From Elstera cyanobacteriorum (GTDB lineage: Bacteria > Pseudomonadota > Alphaproteobacteria > Elsterales > Elsteraceae), in contig NZ_NOXS01000031.1 in assembly GCF_002251735.1 (NCBI RefSeq), forward strand, positions 303,731 to 367,730: a stretch of DNA of 64,000 bases. The letters run 5' to 3'. A model generated the notes under the pieces. It had not been told where the DNA came from. It saw only the letters and a program-made list of their open reading frames with translations, and did no database searches. How positions within the stretch are numbered: position 1 is the first letter of the stretch; each line of letters begins with the position of its first letter. Positions 33,862 through 42,086 of the stretch are shown one piece after another. The position numbers and the translations under genes were made by a program.

Positions 33862-34341
33862 ATGTCCTTATCCTTTCTCCGCGCGGCCCTGCTGGGGCTG
33901 ACGCTAGCTGCCGGTGCGGCAGAGGCCCATGACTTCAAAGCCGGGCCGATTACCATCAATCACCCCTTCGCCCGCGCTACCACCAGTTCGATGAGCAATG
34001 GCGCCGCCTATATGGTGTTGACCAATACCGGCGCTGCCGCCGACCGGCTGCTGTCTGCCGCTGCCCCGGTGGCCGAGCGGGTAGAGCTTCATATGAATGT
34101 GAAGAAAGATACGGTCGTTGAGATGCATCACATCGGTGCGCTCGATCTGCAGCCGGGACAGAAGGCCGAGTTAAGCCCGGCGGGCACGTTTCATCTGATG
34201 CTGATGGGACTGAAGCAGCCGTTGAAGCTGGGGAGCAGCTTTCCCTTAACGCTGACCTTCGAGAAGGCTGGGGCGGTGACCGTTACGGTGACGGTGGAGC
34301 GCGCCGGATCAACCGGCCCCGCCGCCGGTCAGCACCATTAG
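33862..34341 (+). CDS. PCu(A)C-type periplasmic copper chaperone
   Basis: This is a 159-residue periplasmic protein with a signal peptide ending AEA. The Cu(I) ligands follow the PCu(A)C pattern, His-Met then about ten residues to Met, about twenty-two to His-x-Met (ELHMNVKKDTVVEMHH and TFHLML). Such proteins deliver copper to cytochrome c oxidase Cox2, often with Sco. Start ATG 33862 follows CGAGG. The stop TAG lies inside the left arm of an inverted repeat beginning at 34338. Confidence 0.92.
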   Translation: MSLSFLRAALLGLTLAAGAAEAHDFKAGPITINHPFARATTSSMSNGAAYMVLTNTGAAADRLLSAAAPVAERVELHMNVKKDTVVEMHHIGALDLQPGQKAELSPAGTFHLMLMGLKQPLKLGSSFPLTLTFEKAGAVTVTVTVERAGSTGPAAGQHH

Positions 34342-34467
34342 AGCGCTTTCCGTTCGCTTTGGCTCACGACAAGCGCTCTAACCTTTTATTTTATAAGCAA
34401 ATGCGTCGTCGCGGGTGTCTGCGCGTTTTACGCGCAAAGCGCATCGGGCACCCGCTCGGGATTTGCT
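34338..34467. repeat. Nested inverted-repeat element (RIME-like)
   Basis: The first palindrome is TTAGAGCGCTT (34338-34348) with AAGCGCTCTAA (34371-34381). The second is a nested set: AGCAAAT (34396-34402) with ATTTGCT (34461-34467), GCGGGTG (34411-34417) with CACCCGC (34449-34455), and TGCGCGT (34420-34426) with ACGCGCA (34430-34436). Two linked palindromes with TTAGAGC/GCTCTAA-type ends recall the intergenic mosaic elements of rhizobia and other alphaproteobacteria. Confidence 0.75.
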
Positions 34468-34478
34468 CTAAATCAGCA

Positions 34479-34513
34479 GCCCGCCCCCGAGGATCAGATC
34501 GTCGGGGGCGGGC
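34479..34513. terminator. Strong hairpin downstream of the Wza-like gene
   Basis: GCCCGCCCCCGA (34479-34490) pairs perfectly over 12 bp with TCGGGGGCGGGC (34502-34513). It lies 20 bp after the stop of the minus-strand export gene and next to the repeat element; the T tract on the minus strand is weak. Confidence 0.65.
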
Positions 34514-34533
34514 AGGTGCTTTGAACCGTTCGC

Positions 34534-35139
34534 TTAGAAATTGCGTTCCAAGACGCGGACGATATCGCCCGGCAGGATCGGGGTGCGTTCGTTGGCGCGG
34601 AATTCCTGCTGCTTGCCGCCAGAGGTGCGGACCAAAACAACCTCGCCCTGACGGCCCCGGTAATCATAGCCCCCAGCGCGCGCAATCGCCGACAAAACGG
34701 TCATGCCCATCGCATAGGGAAACTCACCCGGCGCACGGACTTCGCCCATCACATAAAAGGGATTGAAGGTCAGCACTTCCACCGTCACGCGCGGCTCCAG
34801 CAGATAGCCGTCGCGCTTCATCCGTTCTTCCAGCCGTTCGGCCAAACCGCGCGCGGTCACCCCAGTAGACGGGACCGAGCCGATGAGCGGCAGGGTCAGC
34901 GCGCCGCCTGGATCGAGCTGGAAATCGCCGGATAAGTTGGGCTGATTGAACACGGTGACGCGGATGCGGTTTCCCGGCTCCAGCACATAGGTTTCGGCAG
35001 GATTGGCGATGGTCGCCGGGGCCTGATCGCCCGGCAGCGAAATACCGCCGCCGCAGGCGGTCAGCAGCCCCAGGCTGGCAGCAGCGGCCAAGGCGATAAA
35101 ACGGTTGCGGGCGGGGGTTGGCTTCCGAATAGGGTCCAT
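34534..35139 (-). CDS. Polysaccharide export lipoprotein (Wza/BexD-like)
   Basis: This 201-residue outer-membrane export lipoprotein has a signal with lipobox LTAC (Cys29), then the Poly_export domain (YVLEPGNRIRVTVFNQPNLS) and a SLBB-type domain (FYVMGEVRAPGEFPYAMGMT). It is much shorter than E. coli Wza (379 residues), as in many alphaproteobacterial systems, so the barrel may be supplied by another protein. ATG 35139 is chosen because AAGGTGA lies just upstream; a GTG at 35163 is also in frame. It is divergent from the phosphatase and beta-barrel genes. Confidence 0.88.
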   Translation of the reverse strand: MDPIRKPTPARNRFIALAAAASLGLLTACGGGISLPGDQAPATIANPAETYVLEPGNRIRVTVFNQPNLSGDFQLDPGGALTLPLIGSVPSTGVTARGLAERLEERMKRDGYLLEPRVTVEVLTFNPFYVMGEVRAPGEFPYAMGMTVLSAIARAGGYDYRGRQGEVVLVRTSGGKQQEFRANERTPILPGDIVRVLERNF

Positions 35140-35309
35140 TGCCTTTTCACCTTTTTTGCTCACGGCGGAGTCTCGCCCCTTATTAGAGGGAGGGAGAGGA
35201 TGCCGTTGGGGTACCTTTCAGCATGCGGTGATGCTACAAGTTTTTTAACGCCCGGTGGTTTTAAAAATATGGCGACCAGAGAGTTTTGCACAGAGAAAGG
35301 GCGAGGGGG

Positions 35310-36119
35310 ATGGTTCTGCGCGCTGGGTTTCTTGCCCGTCTGCGTCAACGGTTCGGGGGCGCGACGGCAGCCCTCGACAGCCGTTCGGAACCGGGTTCGG
35401 GGGCGCTGATCTATGCCATTGGGGATATTCACGGCTGCGCCCGGGAACTGGATGATCTGCACGCAAAGATTGCGGCTGATGCGGTGCAGCGCCTGAGGGT
35501 GTTAGCCAGGCCCGTCACGCTCGTTTACGTCGGCGATTATATCGACCGGGGGCCGGATAGCGCCGGGGTGATTGACCGCTTGCTGGCGCCGCCACCGGTT
35601 AGCGGTGCCGAGCGGATCTTTCTGCGCGGTAATCACGAAGACGCGATGCTAACCTTCCTCGCCGATCCCGAGGCGGGGGCCGAGTGGCTGGATTATGGCG
35701 GGCTTGAAACCTTAAGCAGCTATGGCGTCAGCCCCGGCGGTGGGCCCTTGTGGCGGCACAAACTCTCGGAAGGATTGGCCGCCCGGCTTCCTGCGCCCCA
35801 TAGGCAGTTTCTGGAAACCCTGCGCGACCGATGGAGCCACGGGGGCTATGGGTTCGTCCACGCCGGGATTCGCCCCGGATTGGCGTGGGAGGCCCAGAAG
35901 ACCGACGATCTTCTCTGGATTCGCGAACCATTTTTATCGAGCCGCACCCGGTTTGATCGCAAGATTGTCCACGGGCATACGATTACCGACCGGCCCGATG
36001 TGCGCCCGAACCGGGTTGGGATCGATACGGGCGCCTATCATTCCGGTATCCTAACCGCCTTGGTAATCGATGATGCCACGGAGGCATTTTTGCAGACGGG
36101 GGCGCCTGCAGCGTCATAA
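35310..36119 (+). CDS. Calcineurin-like serine/threonine phosphatase
   Basis: This 269-residue metallophosphatase has the PPP-like motifs GDIHGCARELDD, GDYIDRGPDS, LRGNHED, and HAGIRPG plus HGHTITD. This pattern matches bacterial PrpA/PrpB and ApaH-related enzymes. Start ATG 35310 has AAGGG at a good distance; a TTG at 35286 is in frame. Placed between the export lipoprotein and the beta-barrel gene, it may reverse phosphorylation connected with polysaccharide assembly, although its motifs are not those of a Wzb-type tyrosine phosphatase. Confidence 0.85.
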   Translation: MVLRAGFLARLRQRFGGATAALDSRSEPGSGALIYAIGDIHGCARELDDLHAKIAADAVQRLRVLARPVTLVYVGDYIDRGPDSAGVIDRLLAPPPVSGAERIFLRGNHEDAMLTFLADPEAGAEWLDYGGLETLSSYGVSPGGGPLWRHKLSEGLAARLPAPHRQFLETLRDRWSHGGYGFVHAGIRPGLAWEAQKTDDLLWIREPFLSSRTRFDRKIVHGHTITDRPDVRPNRVGIDTGAYHSGILTALVIDDATEAFLQTGAPAAS

Positions 36120-36233
36120 AATGGCGTTTTTCCCAGGATCGGTGTGTTTCCTGGCTTGTTTTTCAGGTCGGACCGCCGCACAACATCTGGTTATGTCAAT
36201 CAAGGGTTAACCCCTTTTGGGGAGAGTGGTGAG

Positions 36234-37574
36234 ATGATGCGACTGCTGAAATTGGGTACCTGGCGGCAAAGCAGTGTCATCGGTCTGTCGGTGCTCATGT
36301 CGTGCACGGCGCTGGCTCAGATGCCGACCCGTCCTGATACCTCGCCGGGGCAAGATCCGCGCCGGGCGGGGGGGGCAAAAATCACCACCGATCCCAACCC
36401 GCCGACCAATATCAGGGAAAGCGACGATACCGAACAACTCGCGGATCGGTATCAGCCGAAGGGCATTACCCTCGGTAAGTTCCTGCTGTTGCCAAAAGTT
36501 GAAATCGATCAGACTTATAACGATAATATCTATGCGACCCAGCATAATACGAAGGGTGATTTTATTACGGTCGTTCGGCCGGAGGCGACGCTTCGGTTGA
36601 AAGAGCCAAATTACACTTGGAACACCAATGTTCAAGCTGAGCTTAATCAATATTGGAAATATACCGACGATAACAATGTTCAAGGCCGTTTTTTGACGGA
36701 TGGTCTCTATGAGATCAACCGTGATCTTGAGGTGAGCGGGAGCTATAATTTTTCGGCTCTTGTCGAGGATCGCGGGGCCGACGATGCGGTGCAGGGCAAA
36801 GAGCCGACAAAACTGTGGATGAACGATGGGCGGCTGGGCGGCAAGGTGCGCCAAGGCCGCTACACATTCGGTTTGGATGCGGGCGTTACCAGTTATTCCT
36901 ACGACAACGTCCCGACGACGGTCGGCACCATCGATAATTCCGACCGCGACCGGACCCAGTTTCTTGTTTCGGGCCGGGCTTCTTATGAAATCTTCCCAGG
37001 CTATGCGGCGGTTCTCGCGGCGTCGGTGAACCAGCGCGACTATGATCGCGCAACTGACCGCGCGGGCTATAACCGCGACAGCAAAGGCTATCGCATCGAA
37101 GGCGGTATCGGCGTCGATCTCGCCGAGACCATTCGCGGCGATTTCTTGGTCGGCTATTTGTCGCAAGACTATAAGGACAAGCGCTTCCAAGATCCGGCAG
37201 GGCTGGCGTTTAAGGCGTCGTTCAACTGGACGCCGTCGCGCCTGACCTTGGTCGTCCCCACTCTCGAACGGTCGATCCAGGAAACGACGGTCCTGAATGC
37301 CTCGGGGATGGTCCGCACCTCGGCGTCGGTCTTGGTCCGCCATGAATATGCCCGCAATATTCTGCTGACCGGTTTCGGCGGCATCTATTACGATGATTTT
37401 AAGGGCTTGAACCGCGACTCGGTGCTGTACGAGCTGCGGGGGCGCGTTACCTATGCCTTCAATGAAAATGTCTTCGTCAGCGCCGAGCTTGCGCACCGGA
37501 CGAAGGACTCGGAGTTGACGGCGCGTAGCTTCAGCCAGAACTTCATCGGGTTGCGCCTTGGGTTGCAGATGTAG
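36234..37574 (+). CDS. Outer-membrane beta-barrel protein of the exopolysaccharide locus
   Basis: This is a 446-residue protein with a signal peptide (VIGLSVLMSCTALAQ), a Pro/Asp-rich linker and a long run of alternating-pattern strands ending in a Leu/Met C-terminus (FIGLRLGLQM). EIDQTYNDNIYATQHNTKGD is typical of the BBP2_2-type outer-membrane proteins encoded next to Wzz/BY-kinase genes. It probably forms the outer-membrane pore used with the short Wza-like lipoprotein. ATG 36234 follows GGAGAG by seven bases. The leader has a CCCC-TTTT-GGGG hairpin (36211-36222) overlapping the SD, which might dampen translation. Confidence 0.85.
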   Translation: MMRLLKLGTWRQSSVIGLSVLMSCTALAQMPTRPDTSPGQDPRRAGGAKITTDPNPPTNIRESDDTEQLADRYQPKGITLGKFLLLPKVEIDQTYNDNIYATQHNTKGDFITVVRPEATLRLKEPNYTWNTNVQAELNQYWKYTDDNNVQGRFLTDGLYEINRDLEVSGSYNFSALVEDRGADDAVQGKEPTKLWMNDGRLGGKVRQGRYTFGLDAGVTSYSYDNVPTTVGTIDNSDRDRTQFLVSGRASYEIFPGYAAVLAASVNQRDYDRATDRAGYNRDSKGYRIEGGIGVDLAETIRGDFLVGYLSQDYKDKRFQDPAGLAFKASFNWTPSRLTLVVPTLERSIQETTVLNASGMVRTSASVLVRHEYARNILLTGFGGIYYDDFKGLNRDSVLYELRGRVTYAFNENVFVSAELAHRTKDSELTARSFSQNFIGLRLGLQM

Positions 37575-37592
37575 GGCTAAGGGGAAGTTTTC

Positions 37593-39860
37593 GTGTCTCA
37601 ATCGGCTCAGCCGTTGCCGCCCGTTCCATCGTCCCCGATAGCCTCGGCCTTTCAGGGACGGGATACGATCCGTTGGGTGCGGGGCGTTATATGGCGGGGA
37701 AAGTTCCTGATCCTTGCCGTCCTGCTGCTGCTGTTGGTCCCGACCATTCTTTATTTGCAGCAGGTGACGCCGCTTTACACGGCGACGGCTGAAGTTCTGA
37801 TCGAAAGCAGCGAGAATAACGATACGCTGTTGGATCGGAATAATCCCTATCGCCAACGCCTGAACGAGGCGGCGGTGATGACAGAGTCGGAGGTCTTGAC
37901 CTCGACCCCCTTGGCGCTGCGGGTGATCGAGAAACTTGGTCTCGACAATGACCCGGAATATAACGCCAGACTGCGGAAACCCTCGGCCTTCGCGGGCTTC
38001 ATGGCCGATGCGCTATCGCTGCAGTGGTTGCCGGAAGAGTGGCGCCCGGCGCCATCGGCCCCCACGGTCGAACTGTCCCAAGACGCGCAGGAGCGGATGG
38101 CGCAGGCCCGCATCATCCAGCGCTTTTTAAGCCGAGTCGATGTCCGCGCGTCCCGTCGTTCTTATGTCATCACTGTGGCCGTTTCCTCCGAAAACCGGGA
38201 AAAGGCCGCCCGCATCGCCAATATGCTGGTGGAATTCTATATTCTCGACCGGCTGGAAGTTGGTTTCCAGGAAACCCGCCGGGTGACCGGCTGGCTGTCG
38301 GAGCGGCTTGAAGGTCTGCGGCGCGATGTTGCGGTCGCCGAAGCTGCGGTCGAACAATATCGGATTGCCAATAATCTGCGCCGCAGTTCTGATCGGTCGG
38401 GGACGATTAACGAACAGCAGTTGAGCGAGATTAACTCCCGCCTCGTGCTCGCCCGGTCCGACCTGGCGCAGAAGCAGGCGCGGTTGGATCAAGTCCGGTC
38501 GCTGATCCGTCAGCGCGGCTCGGTCGAAACCTCGATCGATGTGCTGCAATCCCAGCTTATCCAGCGCCTGCGCGAACAGGAAGTGGCGCTGATCCGCGAA
38601 ATGTCGGACGCGACCAAGACTTTCGGCGACCGTCACCCGCGCTTGATCGCTCTGCGCGCCGACCTCAATGAACTGCGCGCCAAAATCGCCTCGGAAGTTG
38701 AAAAAATCGGCACCTCGATCGCCAATGAGGTGGAGGTGGCGGCGGCCGGGGTGCGGACGCTGGAGCGCGAGTTGAGCCTGCTGCGCCGGACGTCCGATAC
38801 GGCGGGGGAAGCCGAAATCCGGCTGCGCGAGTTGGAACGCGATGCGGCAACCAGCCGCGAGCTCTATCAATCCTTCTTGGCGCGCTTTAAACGCGATGCG
38901 GAACAGGACCGGATTCAGCGCGCCAATGCGCGGGTTTTATCCCCGGCCGAAATCCCGACCGCTCCCTCGTCGCCGCGGTCCCGCCTGATCACTTTTGCGG
39001 TGGTACTGCTCGGCCTCGGGGCAGGGGTTGCCCTGGTCTTCCTGCTTGATCATCTCGATAATGCCGTCCGCTCCACCAATGAGGCGGAGGATATCACCGG
39101 ATTGCCGGTCTTTGCGGCGATTCCTGCCGCCCGGCGGCGGGGCGGACCGGCGGAGTTGCAGGTATTGAAGCGCCCCCGGTCGGGGTTGGCGGATGCGTTC
39201 CGAACCTTGCGCACGGCCTTAACCTTGTCTGGTACACCGGACGATAAGGTGATTATGGTCACCTCCTCGGTCCCGGAAGAGGGCAAGAGCTTCGTCGCGC
39301 TCAGTCTCGCCCGCCAATATAAGCGGGCCGATGGGCGCGTGCTGCTGATCGATGGCGATTTGCACCGTCCTCGGTTGCACAAGGCAATCAATGTCGATGG
39401 CGCGCGCGGCATGATGCAGTTGTTGAATGGGTCCGCGACCCTGGAAGAGCTGATCGTGCACGATACGGTCGGCGAGATCGATTTCCTGCCCGCCGGGCGC
39501 CTGGGCAGCGAGAAGCGCAAGGCCGACGAGCCGGTGATGGAACTGACCGCCGAGGCGTTGGACCGGGTGATGGAGATGCTGCGCGCGCGCTACGACCGCA
39601 TCATTCTCGATACGCCGCCGGTGCTTGCCGTTGCCGATACCCGCGTGCTGGCAGGGGTGGCCGACCGGGTGCTCTATCTCGTGCGCTGGAACGCTACGCC
39701 GCGCCAAGCCGTGCGCACCGGTGTTCGGCTGCTGCGCGACGCCCGGGCGCAGCTTGCGGGCATCGTGCTATCGCGGGTCGATACCCGCCGCCACGCGCGC
39801 TATGGGTATGGGGACTATGGCCAATATTATGGGCGCTATGGCGGCTACTACGCAGACTGA
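37593..39860 (+). CDS. Polysaccharide co-polymerase/tyrosine autokinase (Wzc-like BY-kinase)
   Basis: This is a 755-residue inner-membrane protein controlling chain length and export. TM1 lies at about residues 42-58, a long Wzz-type periplasmic coiled-coil region at 60-455, TM2 at about 463-486, then the cytoplasmic BY-kinase: Walker A SSVPEEGKS (about 555), Walker A' VLLIDGDLHRP (about 584), Walker B IILDTPP (about 669). The C-terminal 20 residues are a Tyr cluster with eight Tyr, the autophosphorylation site. The GTG start follows AGGGGA. It overlaps the next gene by 23 bp. Confidence 0.94.
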   Translation: MSQSAQPLPPVPSSPIASAFQGRDTIRWVRGVIWRGKFLILAVLLLLLVPTILYLQQVTPLYTATAEVLIESSENNDTLLDRNNPYRQRLNEAAVMTESEVLTSTPLALRVIEKLGLDNDPEYNARLRKPSAFAGFMADALSLQWLPEEWRPAPSAPTVELSQDAQERMAQARIIQRFLSRVDVRASRRSYVITVAVSSENREKAARIANMLVEFYILDRLEVGFQETRRVTGWLSERLEGLRRDVAVAEAAVEQYRIANNLRRSSDRSGTINEQQLSEINSRLVLARSDLAQKQARLDQVRSLIRQRGSVETSIDVLQSQLIQRLREQEVALIREMSDATKTFGDRHPRLIALRADLNELRAKIASEVEKIGTSIANEVEVAAAGVRTLERELSLLRRTSDTAGEAEIRLRELERDAATSRELYQSFLARFKRDAEQDRIQRANARVLSPAEIPTAPSSPRSRLITFAVVLLGLGAGVALVFLLDHLDNAVRSTNEAEDITGLPVFAAIPAARRRGGPAELQVLKRPRSGLADAFRTLRTALTLSGTPDDKVIMVTSSVPEEGKSFVALSLARQYKRADGRVLLIDGDLHRPRLHKAINVDGARGMMQLLNGSATLEELIVHDTVGEIDFLPAGRLGSEKRKADEPVMELTAEALDRVMEMLRARYDRIILDTPPVLAVADTRVLAGVADRVLYLVRWNATPRQAVRTGVRLLRDARAQLAGIVLSRVDTRRHARYGYGDYGQYYGRYGGYYAD

Positions 39861-40554
39861 GTCGAAGGGCCGCGCGGGCGGGGCCGGGGCGGCGGTTTTT
39901 GCCGTCGCCGTTGGCGGCCTGCTCGTTCTCGCCGGGGCCGCCCGACTTTGGACGGTTTGGCAGGCTGAACCGGCGCGGGTTGGCCTTGAGGCGGTTCAAC
40001 GCTCCCCAGAGGCGCCGCGCCCCGCGCTATTGCTCGAGATCGCCCAGTCCCTGGCCGAAGCCGGGCGGCTGGGGCCAGTGATCGTACCGTGGGCGACCAG
40101 CGACCAGGGCGCTAGCCTAGAAGCCCTGATGCGCCTCTCGGCGGGGGATCCGGCGGCCTTGCCGACCCTTGAAGCGGCGTTGCGGACGGCGCCGGGCGAT
40201 CCGAACGGATGGCTATGGCTTGCCCGCCTGCGCCTGAAGGACGGTAATGTGGCGGCGGCGGGGCAGGCGCTGCGGGTGTCGCTGCTGGCAGGGCAGGTCT
40301 TGCCGGAAAAGATGCGGGGGCGCCTGCGCTTAGCCTTGGACCTTTACCCGGCGCTGGACGCCGATACGCAGCAGTTGGTTCAGCGTCAGGTGCGGCTGGT
40401 GTGGGTAATGTATCCGCAGGATATCCCGGCGCTTTTGGCGGTGCAGGCCTATCGAACCGTGATTATCGAGGCCTTAGCCACGGCAACCGCCGCCGATGAA
40501 CAGCAGTTCCGGCGGGTCAATCGCTTAGATCGCCCGCCGGTGCCGCAGCCGTAA
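39838..40554 (+). CDS. Membrane-anchored TPR-like protein of the exopolysaccharide locus
   Basis: This is a 238-residue protein with one N-terminal membrane helix (AAVFAVAVGGLLVLAGAARL) and a helical periplasmic domain with tetratricopeptide-like pattern (APGDPNGWLWLARLRLKDGN). I do not recognise a named family; similar proteins follow BY-kinase genes in other EPS loci. ATG 39838 (MAATTQTESK) lies within the Tyr-cluster coding end of the kinase gene; in-frame ATGs slightly upstream are also possible. Its 3' end overlaps the convergent polymerase gene by 38 bp. Confidence 0.7.
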   Translation: MAATTQTESKGRAGGAGAAVFAVAVGGLLVLAGAARLWTVWQAEPARVGLEAVQRSPEAPRPALLLEIAQSLAEAGRLGPVIVPWATSDQGASLEALMRLSAGDPAALPTLEAALRTAPGDPNGWLWLARLRLKDGNVAAAGQALRVSLLAGQVLPEKMRGRLRLALDLYPALDADTQQLVQRQVRLVWVMYPQDIPALLAVQAYRTVIIEALATATAADEQQFRRVNRLDRPPVPQP

Positions 40555-41929
40555 ACTCGCCGCTCGGCCAGGATTGCGCCATCCCAACCCCGGTCAGATA
40601 AGCGGCAAGGGCGGTGATCGCCGGGTTGGCGAGACTGAAATCAAACAAATTATGGGTGATCAGCAGCCCCGCCCCGGCGATAGCAAGGGCGGGGTGAATC
40701 TGGCTGCGCCGCCGCTGAACAAGGCCGATGCCACAGCGGATCAGGATCAGCAGGAGGGCCACCAGCCACAGCAGCGCCGCCGGAAGCCCCAATTCCATCG
40801 CCTGTTCAAGCGGCATGGAATGGGCGTAATCAAACAGCACGTCGCGATGCAGATCGGCGGACCGATAGGGTTTGAACGCGGCAAGATAGGCGCCGAAACC
40901 ATGCCCAATCCACGGGGCGTCGAGGATGGCGTCGCTGGTCAGGCTGAACAGGGCGCCGCGCTCCCCCTCAAGCTCATTGCTCTCGGCGATCCGCTCCAAT
41001 GTGGTTTCGCCACTGACCGCGACCAGCAGGGTACCGAGGCAGAGCATGCCCGAGAGCAACAAAACGGCCCAGCGGCGGGCGATCAGCCCGGCGGCAGCGG
41101 CGGCGAGAATAAGCAGCAGCATACTGATCGCCGTGGCCATAAAGCCCCCGCGCGAATGGCTGAGCAAGATCGCCGTCCCGAGCAGGATAACGCCCAAGAT
41201 CGCCGTGCCTGCCTCGGTAATCAGGATCGAGACCCGGTCCCGCAGCCCCAGGCGCCCCTCGTCGGACGTGCGTCGCCCGCCGCTGGTTGCGCGGTAAAGC
41301 GCATGAATGGCAAGGGCAAGGCAGATCAGCAGCCCCAGCCCGGCGTAGGTGGCAAAGGCATTGCGGTTAACGAAAGTGGCGGTCAGATCGCCGAGATAGG
41401 CCCATTTCGGAAACCACAGGATCGCCTCAATCCCCGCGAAAAACAGCACGAGCCCGTACACTGCGTAGGCAACCGCAGCGCGGGCCAGCCAATGCAGGCC
41501 GAGATAGGCCCGTTCACGGTCGCGGCCCAGTTGGAGAGCCAGCCAGAAAACCCCGCCATAGGTCAGGCAGCGCTGAACAGCGCCCCAGGTCGCGGCGGGA
41601 TCGAGCGAAATCGGCGCAGGGCGGACGGGCTGACCAAGGGCGACCGCCGCTTCCGCCCATAGCGGATGGGTCAGCGGGGCGGCAAAGGGGATTGCGGCTT
41701 GAACGGTGGCCCAGAGCAGCACGGCGCCTGCCGCCAGCAGCACCGGGGCAACCGCTGGGAACGGGACGGCGAGGCGCACCCGGCGGCGCAGCACCCCATA
41801 GCCCCAGGCGCACAGCAGCAGACCGACCAGCACGCTCAGCAGGCTCCAGGCCCAGGGCCGATGGCTACCAAACGGCAGCGGGGCCAGGCAGAGCAGCAGC
41901 AGCAGGGCGCGGAACAACCGGTCGGACAT
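40517..41929 (-). CDS. O-antigen polymerase/ligase-like membrane protein
   Basis: This is a 470-residue inner-membrane protein with about 11 hydrophobic segments and a large periplasmic loop containing APWIGHGFGAYLAAF and YAHSMPLEQAMELGL, the conserved core of the Wzy_C/O-antigen ligase family. ATG 41929 (MSDRLFRALLLLL) has GGAGA upstream. It could be the Wzy polymerase or a ligase; a second protein of this kind lies at 55004-56209. It is transcribed toward, and overlaps, the TPR-like gene. Confidence 0.87.
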   Translation of the reverse strand: MSDRLFRALLLLLCLAPLPFGSHRPWAWSLLSVLVGLLLCAWGYGVLRRRVRLAVPFPAVAPVLLAAGAVLLWATVQAAIPFAAPLTHPLWAEAAVALGQPVRPAPISLDPAATWGAVQRCLTYGGVFWLALQLGRDRERAYLGLHWLARAAVAYAVYGLVLFFAGIEAILWFPKWAYLGDLTATFVNRNAFATYAGLGLLICLALAIHALYRATSGGRRTSDEGRLGLRDRVSILITEAGTAILGVILLGTAILLSHSRGGFMATAISMLLLILAAAAAGLIARRWAVLLLSGMLCLGTLLVAVSGETTLERIAESNELEGERGALFSLTSDAILDAPWIGHGFGAYLAAFKPYRSADLHRDVLFDYAHSMPLEQAMELGLPAALLWLVALLLILIRCGIGLVQRRRSQIHPALAIAGAGLLITHNLFDFSLANPAITALAAYLTGVGMAQSWPSGEFTAAAPAGDLSD

Positions 41930-42086
41930 GCCTATCTCCGTTGGGGCGGCACTGGGCATATGCCCGCGCCACCGATAGCTAAGAACAGGGTTCGACAGTC
42001 CGGCCCCAGGTCTTTCGACAAAGCGAGCGGGATTACACAAAAATTATCCAGGGCCCGCAACAGGCTTTCCCGCGCGCCCCGGCCAC

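Noticed and set aside
36211..36222. RNA thermometer in front of the beta-barrel gene
   Set aside because: CCCC-TTTT-GGGG overlaps the SD, but four base pairs alone are too little to claim a thermosensor.
37593..39860. Frameshift between the Wzz and kinase parts of the BY-kinase
   Set aside because: The frame is continuous with both membrane segments, all Walker motifs and the Tyr cluster present, so it is an ordinary one-piece Wzc-like protein.
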